Shown here: piece by piece, positions 24,560 to 32,554 of the stretch
Position numbering within the stretch: the stretch's first letter is position 1
Layout of the letters: each line of letters starts with the position of its first letter
Translations under genes and position numbers: made by a program
Assembly: GCA_904420005.1 (NCBI GenBank)
Contig: CAJFTT010000068.1
Coordinates: forward strand, 1-51,402
Source: Candidatus Tabaqchalia intestinavium
GTDB lineage: Bacteria > Bacillota > Clostridia > Oscillospirales > CAJFTT01
Direction: 5' to 3'
Length of the DNA: 51,402 nucleotides
Notes under the pieces: generated by a model
The model's database searches: none
Told to the model about the DNA's origin: nothing
The model's input: the letters and a program-made list of their open reading frames with translations, nothing else

Positions 24560-25454
24560 CGCCATCACCTCACCCTTAGTATGGGCGGCGGACGACGGAA
24601 TTATCCCTGCCGCGCGACGGGCACGGCAAAAAAGCTGCCCGGCCGCGGCGTTTCGCGCCGCCACCCACCGCCGGCCATCTTCGCGCCGCGTTGCAGACCG
24701 CGCGAAGGCGGCGCGCCATGCGGTTGGCGCCAGTTTTGGCCCGGTTTTCCGTTGCCCCTGCGGCCGCGCGCCCGTGTAACTGCACCCGAGCGCGCTGTGC
24801 TCCCGCCCTCCAGCGGCCCCGGCGGGCCGCAAAATAAAAAGCGGCTCCGCGGGCGCGGCCGCGCAGAACGCCTGCTCCGCGCCGCCGCGTTTGCGCCCGC
24901 GAAACGGCTTTCTATTCCAAAAGGGCGCGCACCACGCCGCCGCACCCCTGCTTCGGCTCCTCTTTGGGCGAAGCATCGGCTCCGCCACCGAAGCGGCGGC
25001 AGCGGGTGGACTGCCCTACTTCAAAGTATGCCGCAGCGTGTCCCGGTGTGCAGGAAACTTCGCTCCCCGGCGCGCCGAATTCCCCCGCGCCGGGGGCGTG
25101 GCCAGCTGGTGCGGGAACGTCATTTCGCTGACGGATCGCCCTCCCCACGCTGCGGCGGCATTTTTCGTTCCGGAGCAAGGAGCCATGCGGCTCTCCCGCG
25201 CGCGGCGCGCGCCGAAAGCCGCTCGCCGCCGGGCGCAGCGGCGCCGCGGAATGCCGGCCGCCTGCACCCGACGGGCGTTCCCAGCGGGCGCGGGCCGGTT
25301 TCCTCCGGCGCGCCAGAGCTCCTTGTCCGCGAAAAGCAAGCACCGGAATTTGATAGACGCCAGCCTGCTATTCCGGATTTTTCCTCAAAATCTTTTCAAA
25401 AACGCTTGCTCGTGACGTAACGTAACGAGATATACTATAAGCAGGAGGTGCGAT
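24560..25454. other. GC-rich spacer ending at the MerR promoter
   Basis: Nearly 900 bases with no supported gene. GC drops near 25340, where the lower-GC MerR-ABC block begins. Confidence 0.45.
25406..25436 (+). promoter_or_regulatory. MerR-type promoter with operator in the 19-bp spacer
   Basis: -35 TTGCTC and -10 TATACT are separated by 19 nt, the over-long spacing that MerR activators correct. The spacer region (25409-25429) is a near-perfect palindrome with arms CTCGT-n-ACGT and ACGT-n-ACGAG. Autoregulation by the downstream MerR protein is the natural reading. Confidence 0.8.
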
Positions 25455-26267
25455 ATGGATAAATATAAGGCTATACCCCAGGGCTATATGACCGTTGGCG
25501 AAGTCGCGAAGAAAATGGACGTTACGGTCCGGACATTGCAGCATTACGACAGAGAAGGCTTGCTTTCCCCCTCTGCCATGAGCGAAGGGGGCCGTAGATT
25601 ATATACGGATAAAGACATCGTCAAACTGCATCAGATTCTGTCCCTCAAACACTTAGGCTTCTCTCTGGACGATATAAAGAATCGGCTCATTCCACTTGAT
25701 ACGCCGGCTGAAATCGCCGCCGTTCTCACCGAGCAGGCCGCCGCTGTCAAGCAGAAAATAGAAAGCCTGTCTGAATCCTTGCGGGAGCTGGAAGTGTTGC
25801 GCGAGGAAGTCCTGCAAATGCAGTCGGTTGACTTCAAGAAATACGCCGACATTATTGTCAATTTGCAAATGAAAAATGACTTCTACTGGCTGATTAAACA
25901 TTTTGATGACCAGACCCTTGACCACATCCGCAGCCATTTTGATAAAGACAGCGGAAAGGCATTTATGGACACGTTCATGCAGCTTCAGGACGAAGCGATA
26001 CGGCTTCAAAATGCAGGTGTTCCGGCGGACAGCGACGCGGGGCAGAATTTTGCGAACGCCTATTGGAACATGATAACGGATTTCACCGGCGGCGATATGC
26101 GTATGCTCCCCAAGCTGATTGAACTGGGAAAATTTCAAAACACGAACCCTCAGTGGAAAGAAAAACAAGATATTGCTAACAGGTATGTTGCGCAAGCGTT
26201 AGATGTTTATTTTTCCCGTTTGGGCATCAATCCGTTCGTTGACCCGTTGCAGGAGGAAACAGAATGA
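25455..26267 (+). CDS. MerR family transcriptional activator, TipA-like
   Basis: 270 residues. Residues 11-80 form the MerR winged helix (MTVGEVAKKMDVTVRTLQHY, GRRLYTDKDI, LKHLGFSLDDIKNRL), then a dimerisation coiled coil (about 85-125) and a C-terminal helical domain (about 130-265) resembling TipAS, which in TipA binds antibiotics. The promoter has the 19-bp spacer typical of MerR targets. AGGAGGTGCGAT precedes the ATG. The stop overlaps the ABC ATPase start (ATGA), so regulator and transporter form one operon. The block is lower in GC than its surroundings and was probably acquired. The inducer is unknown; a toxic peptide or drug is likely. Confidence 0.9.
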   Translation: MDKYKAIPQGYMTVGEVAKKMDVTVRTLQHYDREGLLSPSAMSEGGRRLYTDKDIVKLHQILSLKHLGFSLDDIKNRLIPLDTPAEIAAVLTEQAAAVKQKIESLSESLRELEVLREEVLQMQSVDFKKYADIIVNLQMKNDFYWLIKHFDDQTLDHIRSHFDKDSGKAFMDTFMQLQDEAIRLQNAGVPADSDAGQNFANAYWNMITDFTGGDMRMLPKLIELGKFQNTNPQWKEKQDIANRYVAQALDVYFSRLGINPFVDPLQEETE

Positions 26268-27076
26268 ATGCGGCTATAAAAATCCGTGACTTAAAGAAAA
26301 GTTACGGAACCCATGTGGTGTTAAACGGTTTGGATTTTTGTGTACGGCAAGGAGAGATTTTTGCGCTGCTGGGTGTAAACGGCGCGGGGAAAACCACCGC
26401 TCTTGAATGTATCGAGGGCTTGCGAAAATACGACAGCGGAGACATCACAATCAACGGCAGAATCGGCATCCAATTACAGTCGGCCTCTTTGCCTGCGCAT
26501 ATTAAACCATTGGAAGCGGTCAAACTGTTTGCCAAATGGAATAAAACGGCCCTCGATAAAGCCATGCTGGACGCTCTCGGCATTTATGAATTTGCGAAAA
26601 AGCAGTATGCGCAATTATCAACCGGCCAGAAGCGGCGGCTCCATTTGGCGCTTGCCCTAACGCGCAATCCAGATATTCTTTTTCTGGACGAACCAACGGC
26701 GGGGCTTGATGTGGAAGGGCGGCTGGCCCTGCATGAACAGATCCGGCAATTAAAGGCAACGGGAAAGACAATCCTATTGGCAAGCCACGATATGGCCGAA
26801 GTGGAGGCCTTGTGCGATCGGATTGCCATTTTATCCGGGGGAAAGATCGCTTTTATCGGAACCGTCGAGCAACTGGGCAAAACGGTGGGAAAGCATTATA
26901 ACATCACAATTCAAACGGAACGCAGAACCGAAAAATATGCGTCTGATAACATCGGGGAAACGTTGCTTTCGCTGCTCACGCGGTACAAAGAAAATGGGGA
27001 ATCCATTGTAGATATACAGATCAATCGCGGTTCTCTGGAACAGCATTTTATGAAAATTGCAAAGGGGAAATACTAG
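26264..27076 (+). CDS. ABC transporter ATP-binding protein
   Basis: 270-residue cytoplasmic ATPase. Walker A is GVNGAGKTT (about residues 36-44), the Q-loop region is IGIQLQSASL, the signature is LSTGQKRR, Walker B is DILFLDEPTAGLD, and the switch His is in LLASHDMAEVEALCD. The C-terminal 60 residues are the variable tail seen in drug/antibiotic exporters. It pairs with the permease immediately downstream (start 1 nt after its stop). It overlaps the MerR gene by 4 nt. Confidence 0.95.
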   Translation: MNAAIKIRDLKKSYGTHVVLNGLDFCVRQGEIFALLGVNGAGKTTALECIEGLRKYDSGDITINGRIGIQLQSASLPAHIKPLEAVKLFAKWNKTALDKAMLDALGIYEFAKKQYAQLSTGQKRRLHLALALTRNPDILFLDEPTAGLDVEGRLALHEQIRQLKATGKTILLASHDMAEVEALCDRIAILSGGKIAFIGTVEQLGKTVGKHYNITIQTERRTEKYASDNIGETLLSLLTRYKENGESIVDIQINRGSLEQHFMKIAKGKY

Positions 27077-27790
27077 ATGGGCGCATTTTTATACGGCGTT
27101 TCTCTACAATGGAAGTTAGATATACGGAGTAAAACCCTGCTCATAACCTGCTATCTGGTTCCTCTCCTGTTTTTTGCAATTATGGGTGGGATATTTACCT
27201 CTGTCATGCCGGAAGCAAGAGCCACACTGATTCAGTCCATGACGGTATTCGGTGTGTCAATGGGCGCATTGATCGGCTTGCCGCCTTCGCTTGTCGAGAT
27301 TTACAGCAGCGATATTAAAAAAGTTTATAAAGCCAATGGCGTGCCGCTGTCCCTCGGCCTTGTTTTGACGAACATTTCCGCTTACATCCATCTGTTTATC
27401 ATGAGCGTGATCCTCTATATTGCCGCGCCGCTTGCTTTCCATGCCGAAACGCCAGAAAATCCGGTGTTGTACTTCGCCAGCCTGGCGATTTTGATCGCGG
27501 TATCGCTCAGTATCGCCAGCATAATCGGTTTGGCAGTAAAAGACCAGGCCAAAACCTCCATGGTTTCCATTCTTGTCTTTCTGCCTTCCATTATGTTATC
27601 CGGAATCATGTTCCCGATTGCGCTGCTACCAAACGCGTTTGAAACAGTCGGAAAACTGTTTCCGGCTTCATGGGGGTACAGGCTCATGGTCGATGGTGCG
27701 TTTTCGGCTGCGCATCTGTTGCCGCTGGTGGGAATTCTTATCTTGGCCGTTTGTGTATGCGGCATATTGCTACGCAAAGTCGATAAATAA
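27077..27790 (+). CDS. ABC-2 type transporter permease
   Basis: 237 residues with six hydrophobic segments (about 22-42, 55-78, 100-125, 130-160, 165-190 and 210-233). This is the ABC-2 exporter permease layout, with the conserved late motif FPASWGYRLMVDGAF. Together with the preceding ATPase it should form a homodimeric exporter of drugs, lantibiotics or lipids under MerR control. The start at 27077 directly follows the ATPase stop. Codon use matches the other two genes of the block, not the GC-rich surroundings. Confidence 0.92.
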   Translation: MGAFLYGVSLQWKLDIRSKTLLITCYLVPLLFFAIMGGIFTSVMPEARATLIQSMTVFGVSMGALIGLPPSLVEIYSSDIKKVYKANGVPLSLGLVLTNISAYIHLFIMSVILYIAAPLAFHAETPENPVLYFASLAILIAVSLSIASIIGLAVKDQAKTSMVSILVFLPSIMLSGIMFPIALLPNAFETVGKLFPASWGYRLMVDGAFSAAHLLPLVGILILAVCVCGILLRKVDK

Positions 27791-28291
27791 GCCGAGCCAG
27801 GCCACTGTCAAGATAAACGGCGCATGGCGGGAAACCGCCAGGCGCACACTTCTCCCCCGGGAAACCAAGCGGCCGGTTTCCCGTTTCGGCGGACGGAATG
27901 CTCCCCCGGGAGACGGGGCGCTTTCCACACAGGCGGGACGGAAAGACGCCCCGAGACGCCTCCGTTCGGCCAGGACGGAAGGGTTCCACAGGCCGGGCGG
28001 AAAAACGGCCGAGATCCGACCCGCGCGGCCGCTCCTGTCATATGCATGACGTTCATCCTGCCGGCTGCCGTGCGGCCGGATCCTGCTTCGGACGATCCAG
28101 CCGGACGGCGCTTTTTCCGCCTCTCCCCGCGAACGGCGCGGCGCGCCGGGAAGAAAAATGCAGGAAAAAATCCTTACATCTTTTCACAAAATGTGCTATA
28201 CTATAGGAAACAACGTGCAGTTTGCCCGGCAGGAAACGTAAGTCCTGTTGTTGCATTCCTGCGCGTTTTTTCACGAAAGGCGGGGTGAAAC
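27791..28291. other. Spacer between ABC operon and CarD operon
   Basis: A TCCCCCGGGA-type string occurs twice (near 27850 and 27900) and GGGAAACC/GGTTTCCC could pair near 27858-27881. No clear terminator or gene is present. Confidence 0.4.
28174..28202 (+). promoter_or_regulatory. Putative promoter of the Cys-rich protein/CarD operon
   Basis: TTACAT, a 17-nt spacer and TATACT, 90 nt before the start codon. Confidence 0.6.
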
Positions 28292-28567
28292 ATGGGAAAC
28301 GCCGCAAAACGGCAGGCGCAGAGCCTCACGCTGCTCGATCTGCCCGACTGCCGGTATCTGGACGAACGGGGGCGCTGCCGCATCTGGGTCAGCGGGACCT
28401 GCGCCGGGGACGGCTGCGCCTTCCAGCAGGCCGCCGGCCGGGAGCAAACCGGCCGGCAGACACGCTGGGCGGCGCGCCTGTGCGCCCTGCCGCCGGCGCA
28501 GCAGCAGGAGATCGCGAAGAAATACTATCACGGCAGCATGCCGTGGAAACATCCGGGGGAGGAGTGA
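28292..28567 (+). CDS. Small Cys-rich protein of unknown function
   Basis: 91 residues. Four Cys residues at positions 20, 29, 37 and 42 (CX8CX7CX4C, within DCRYLDERGRCRIWVSGTCA and GDGC) suggest a zinc site or small metal cluster. The C-terminal half is helical and ends LPPAQQQEIAKKYYHGSMPW. GAAAGGCGGGG precedes the ATG. The CarD-family gene starts 7 nt after its stop, so the two are co-transcribed and probably act together. No named family was recognised. Confidence 0.7.
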   Translation: MGNAAKRQAQSLTLLDLPDCRYLDERGRCRIWVSGTCAGDGCAFQQAAGREQTGRQTRWAARLCALPPAQQQEIAKKYYHGSMPWKHPGEE

Positions 28568-28574
28568 CAGCGCA

Positions 28575-29135
28575 ATGTTTGCAGTGGGAGAGTTGATATT
28601 TTACGGCAACGAAGGCGTGTGCCGTGTGGAGGCCATCGGCGTGCCGCCGCTGCCCGGCGTGCCGGGCGGACGGGAATATTACACGCTGTGCCCGCTCTAC
28701 CGCGAGGAAAAAATCTATATCCCCGTGGACACACAGGTATTCATGCGCCCGGTGATCAGCCGGGAAGAGGCGCTCGCGCTCATCGCGCGCATTCCCTGCC
28801 TCACGGCGCAGGTGTGCGAGGAGCGCAATCCCCGCCTGCGCAGCGAGCAGTATCGCGCGTCTTTGCGCACGCATGACTGCGACGATCTGGTCCGGCTGAT
28901 CAAATCCGTGCACGGCAAGCAGCGCGCCGCGAGCCAGCGCGGCAAAAAGCTCGGGCAGGCGGAGGAGCAGTTCGGCAAGCGCGCCGAAGAGCTGCTGCAC
29001 GGGGAGCTGGCCGTCGCGCTGGGGATCGAGAAAGACGCCGTCCCCGCTTTCATCGCCGCCTATCTGCGGGAAAACGAGGCGGCGCAGGCCGGCGCGGCAC
29101 GCGGGCAGGAAGAAGCGCCCGGGCCGGAGGCGTAA
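28575..29135 (+). CDS. CarD family transcriptional regulator
   Basis: 186 residues. Residues 1-65 form a CarD/TRCF RNA-polymerase-interacting Tudor-like domain: FAVGELIFYGNEGVCRVEAI and YYTLCPLYREEKIYIPVD. Residues 70-160 are a helical DNA-binding region (REEALALIARIP, DDLVRLIKSVHGK, LHGELAVALGIE). Proteins of this kind bind the RNA polymerase beta subunit and stabilise open complexes at promoters. The tail is Ala/Glu-rich. The start at 28575 has GAGGAGTGACAG just upstream, overlapping the end of the preceding gene. Confidence 0.9.
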   Translation: MFAVGELIFYGNEGVCRVEAIGVPPLPGVPGGREYYTLCPLYREEKIYIPVDTQVFMRPVISREEALALIARIPCLTAQVCEERNPRLRSEQYRASLRTHDCDDLVRLIKSVHGKQRAASQRGKKLGQAEEQFGKRAEELLHGELAVALGIEKDAVPAFIAAYLRENEAAQAGAARGQEEAPGPEA

Positions 29136-29215
29136 ACGGGGCAAGCGGCCGCAGCGCGCCCGCCAGGAACCGCTGCGCCGGCTTTACCGAGACATTTAAC
29201 AGAGGCGTCATAGGG

Positions 29216-29252
29216 AAAACAGGCTGACGGTGAAAACCGTCAGCCTGTTTTT
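29216..29252. terminator. Bidirectional terminator between CarD and HTH-RDD genes
   Basis: 16-bp perfect stem AAAACAGGCTGACGGT / complement with a GAAA loop, T-runs on both strands. It serves convergent genes. Confidence 0.9.
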
Positions 29253-29341
29253 GTCCGGGGAGCAGCTGCAACGGGGCGGCGCCGCCGGGCGCGCCGCGGA
29301 AGGCCGGACGCCATAGGATACCCGCGGGCGGGGCCGGTGCT

Positions 29342-30388
29342 CTATTGATGAGATGATCCGCTCTGCCGCATCGTACTGGTGACGACCCATTCCCCATCCT
29401 GCCGCTGCAAGTCCACCAGGTATGTATCCTCGTCGACGAGAATTACAAACCACGCGGTGCCGTCCTCGATGACACCGCTTTTCATGTGCAGCGCAGCGTC
29501 TGCACCATGCTGCCGACAAAAATCCTGGTCGCTGGTAAGGAACGCCGCCGCGGCCTGATATGCCTCAGAGGACTGCAATTCTCCAGTCAGGCGTACACGC
29601 AGGAAAAAATAGAACGCGACGGCCCCGCACGCAAGAAGGCAAATCAGGAAAATGCGGGCGCGGTGATTTTTTTTCGCCGTCTGCTGTGTCTTCTCCGGCA
29701 GAGGCGTCTTCCTTTGCAGGACGAGTGTTTTGGCCAGCATGTCTCCCAGCCGTTTGCCGCAGCCTAGGGCAACGATGCATTCCACGCCCATCAGCGGCAC
29801 CAGAAGATTACGCGCTATCAGTTGCCACCAAGTCGGCCGGGTCCAGGTACGGGCGTCCAGAATGCACAGTCCCAGAAGCCGCTTGCCGAAGCTGCAGCCG
29901 CCGCAGGCAAGATCGCGAAACGGGAACAGGAAGAACATCCACAGCGTCATGCCGATCGGAAACCCTGACGGCATCAACAGAACCGGCGAGGCGAGAGGCA
30001 TTTGAAGAACGAAGAAGGTCAGCGCCGCCGCGAGCGCTGACAGAAGCAATACGTCGATGCCATACGCCGTGCCCCGGCGCAGCTTGACGCGCGCGTTGTT
30101 GTAGGCTTCGAACAGACGGACATAAGCATATTTTTCCGCCACCGCCTGCTGGTAGGCCGCACGTTCTGCATCCCGGTCGATGCGGCGGCCGGCTAGCAAT
30201 TCCTCTACGCTGATCGAAAAGATCTCTGCCAGCCGGTTGAGCGTATCCACGCGGGGCTTCGCCTCGCCGTTCTCCCATTTGGACACCGCGGCGGCCGTTA
30301 CTCCCAGGCGCGCGCCGAGCGCCGTTTGTGTCAGGCCGGCTTCCTCCCGCAGCGCGCACAGAAAATTGCCAAATCGGTAATCCTGCAT
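29342..30388 (-). CDS. XRE helix-turn-helix protein fused to an RDD membrane domain
   Basis: 348 residues. Residues 5-62 form an XRE/Cro DNA-binding domain (FLCALREEAGLTQTALGARL, GVTAAAVSKWENGEAKP). Residues about 100-235 form an RDD domain with two or three membrane segments and the motifs RGTAYGIDVLLL, SFGKRLLGLCILDA and RLGDMLAKTLVL. A further membrane segment lies near 250-272, followed by an outward C-terminal domain of about 75 residues ending SGVIEDGTAWFVILVDEDTYLV. A membrane-tethered regulator that senses something outside is the natural reading. GAGGAGGAATTTC precedes the ATG. Fusions like this occur in Firmicutes, but the ligand and targets are unknown. Confidence 0.85.
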   Translation of the reverse strand: MQDYRFGNFLCALREEAGLTQTALGARLGVTAAAVSKWENGEAKPRVDTLNRLAEIFSISVEELLAGRRIDRDAERAAYQQAVAEKYAYVRLFEAYNNARVKLRRGTAYGIDVLLLSALAAALTFFVLQMPLASPVLLMPSGFPIGMTLWMFFLFPFRDLACGGCSFGKRLLGLCILDARTWTRPTWWQLIARNLLVPLMGVECIVALGCGKRLGDMLAKTLVLQRKTPLPEKTQQTAKKNHRARIFLICLLACGAVAFYFFLRVRLTGELQSSEAYQAAAAFLTSDQDFCRQHGADAALHMKSGVIEDGTAWFVILVDEDTYLVDLQRQDGEWVVTSTMRQSGSSHQ

Positions 30389-30499
30389 GAAATTCCTCCT
30401 CGCTTGGTTGGACGTTCCGGCAGGCAAGCGCCGTCCAAGCCGGTTCCTGTTCTGTGCGGCAAAAAGCCGCGCTCCCCGTGTCATATTCCGAACACCACC

Positions 30500-30528
30500 A
30501 GCATAGCATACGACACTGCGAGAGGCAA
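30500..30528 (-). promoter_or_regulatory. Putative promoter of the HTH-RDD gene
   Basis: Minus-strand TTGCCT, a 17-nt spacer and TATGCT; the start codon is about 110 nt downstream. Confidence 0.45.
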
Positions 30529-30952
30529 CACAAACAGGTTGAAAGAAAGTTGAAATTGGGAAAACTGGCTGTTTTCCGTCATTGTCCCGGTGCAGGCGGG
30601 CTTTGCAGAAGCCGGGACGGAACCCCGACCCGCCACGGGGCGCGGCATTGGCCTCGGTGACTTTTATAATGTACAGCGACGCAGCGGTGCAGCTGTCCCT
30701 TTGCTGGACGGATGCAAACTGCGGTTCCGGCTTCAGGCTGGGAAGGCTCCGCTTTTACGCTGCCCGGAAGCAGGCAGTATCCAAAGCGTGCTTTTCACCG
30801 GATTTCCGCGATGCCCGCCGGAAAAATACCGCATCGTTGAAATGCATTGTGGCGTTGCTCACGTGGGCACAAAAGCAGACGGGCCGGCCCTTGCGTTTCG
30901 ATGCGGACGCACCCCGCGAGGTGGATTCCATCCTACCAGCAGCAGTCTAAGC

Positions 30953-31042
30953 AGAGTTCGTTCAAATCCGTTCGGGCGGGAAAATGGCATGATTTTGCTA
31001 TACGTCTCAACAGCTCGGTTGGATAGAGGGTCCGCCTCCGAG
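30953..31042 (+). pseudogene. tRNA-like remnants: 3'-half-like piece followed by 5'-half-like piece
   Basis: 30953-30981 contains GTTCAAATCC followed by GTTCGGGCGGG, like a T-loop and acceptor strand. 31011-31042 reads CAGCTCGGTTGGATAGAGG and TCCGCCTCCGAG, like the D-arm and anticodon-arm 5' strand of a tRNA-Arg. The stems pair poorly, so neither is functional. The 3'-like piece precedes the 5'-like piece, as expected from neighbouring decayed tRNAs or a rearrangement. Confidence 0.35.
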
Positions 31043-31103
31043 AAAACCAGTCGCGCGCGATCGCGCTCCCCCGGCCCTGGCGCCGGGGGCCCTTCGGCGG
31101 CAA

Positions 31104-31147
31104 AAGAGGAAGCGGCGGACGCGCGATGCGTCCGCCGTTCCCCTCTC
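31104..31147 (-). terminator. Terminator after the XRE regulator
   Basis: Stem CGGCGGACGC / complement with a GCGAT loop, extended by AAGAGG / CCTCTT outer pairing, followed on the minus strand by CTCTTTTG. Confidence 0.8.
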
Positions 31148-31171
31148 TTCCCTTATCCGGACCGGATGGAA

Positions 31172-31414
31172 TCAAAGCTCCAAGCCCTCGAAAAAATCCG
31201 CAAATTCCGCGTGGTAAAGCTCCTTGAGCGCCAGCAGTACGCTGATGCGGATGCTGTATTTCCCCTGCTCCATCTGGGAAATCATCTCCCGGCTGACCGG
31301 AATGCCACGCAGCTGCAGCGCAATCGCGGCCCGCTCCTGCGTGAAGCCGGCCCGCAACCGCAGGCGCCTGAGGTTCCTGCCGATGGAGAGATCCTGTTTG
31401 AGCTTTTCCGCCAT
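31172..31414 (-). CDS. XRE family transcriptional regulator
   Basis: 80-residue single-domain HTH protein. The helix-turn-helix is GRNLRRLRLRAGFTQERAAI followed by PVSREMISQMEQGKYSIR. This is longer between helices 2 and 3 than classical Cro, with an inserted LQLRGIP, a layout common in short clostridial XRE regulators. I choose the ATG at 31414, preceded by GAAGGGA; nine-to-ten-codon-longer starts would begin inside the operator array. The upstream DNA carries five phased GGAATG half-sites, so autoregulation is likely. No effector domain and no adjacent toxin gene were seen. Confidence 0.82.
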   Translation of the reverse strand: MAEKLKQDLSIGRNLRRLRLRAGFTQERAAIALQLRGIPVSREMISQMEQGKYSIRISVLLALKELYHAEFADFFEGLEL

Positions 31415-31421
31415 CCAATCC

Positions 31422-31497
31422 CATTCCCTTCGGAATGCATGCATTCCGCTATTGATTCTATCGTGATTTCGTGGTATTATTGGAATGGATCCATTCC
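31422..31497. promoter_or_regulatory. Phased array of GGAATG/CATTCC half-sites (likely XRE operators)
   Basis: Half-sites start at 31422 (CATTCC), 31432 (GGAATG), 31442 (CATTCC), 31482 (GGAATG) and 31492 (CATTCC), alternating in orientation. Neighbouring sites are exactly 10 bp apart, and the two groups are 40 bp apart. Pairs form perfect palindromes of 18 bp (31431-31448) and 20 bp (31481-31500). The gap between the groups is AT-rich and could hold the promoter. A lone GGAATG lies at 31553. Confidence 0.8.
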
Positions 31498-32447
31498 AAT
31501 TTAGAAGAAAATCGTCCATTTTCGGGAAAATGAACCCCGCTGGAGACAAAGCGGAATGGAGCGGACCTGCGGCGCAGGCAACGCAGACGCGCCGCGAGGC
31601 AGGCAGATCGGAAGGGAGTTCCCGCCGCCGGGAGCCAGCATAGCATCCGGCAGCGGGGGATGGCTGAATATGCTGCCAAACGGCGGTATATTCATCGGTG
31701 GGGCCACGCGGCTCTCCGCGCACCGGTTTGTGCCCTCGGGCGCGGCAAGCCGCGGCCCTTTGCGAAAACGAACAGCAGCCCCGGCCCGGCTCGAGGCAAA
31801 GCGGCGACGCCCGCCGTCCCCTTTCCCCGCCCGGGCCGGGGTGCTCGTTATATTTCTGGTGCGACATTTTCTCATTCGGCCCCTGTCCGCCTGAGGCGGG
31901 GCGTCTGTTCTTTGTCACCTGCCATGCCGTACCGTTGTGACGCTTACCAGCCCGCCGCGGCGCGCTCGCCGTTTCCCGCCCGCCAGCTGTGAGGCGGGGC
32001 CGCGCCGTTCGGGCTGATACGACGGGGATCCGATACGGCTGCTATAGGTTCGCTCGCGGCTGCGCCCAGCCCGCCAGGGCGGACGGGGGAATATTTATTT
32101 CCGCTTGCTGCGCAGCGGGAGCGCCTGGTATGGTTTGCCGGATATCAAGCCTGGTTTTGTTCGTGCGGCCGCGGCCCGAGACAGTATGGAGGCCTATCGT
32201 ATGCGGTCTTGGACCGCGGCGTGCTTGCCCGGCGAAATCCCGCGCGTCCGCTGCCGGAGGAAGGGTTTCCGCATCTGTCCGCCCGGAGCGGGGTGCTTCC
32301 TGCGCGCGGAAGAGACAGGATACGGTGCGCGGCGGCGACCGAAACGGCTGTGGGCGCGGCGACTGCGGAGAACGGCCGCCCTGCGGCCTGTGTTCGTCGC
32401 CGCCGCCTGCAATTGGGAACGGTTTTTTGTCAGGTGGAACGAAGTCA

Positions 32448-32475
32448 TTGCATTCCGCCGGAATTTTGCTACAAT
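32448..32475 (+). promoter_or_regulatory. Putative promoter of the GH78 gene
   Basis: TTGCAT, a 16-nt spacer and TACAAT, 80 nt before the ATG. Confidence 0.55.
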
Positions 32476-32554
32476 GAGGGAAAGCGCCCGCGCCGGCGGC
32501 GGATTTCCCCGGCCGGGCAAGGATTTTCCCGGACAAGAAAGGAGCAACGTTTCC

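Larger units (their letters stand above)
30389..31171. other. Spacer with tRNA-like remnants
   Basis: Besides the HTH-RDD promoter and the XRE terminator, it carries tRNA-like fragments at 30953-31042. The stretch 30560-30940 has no coding or regulatory signal that I recognise. Confidence 0.45.
31415..32554. other. Spacer upstream of XRE and rhamnosidase genes
   Basis: It holds the operator array at its left end and the rhamnosidase promoter at its right end. The 900 bases between (31560-32440) show no supported gene. Confidence 0.45.
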
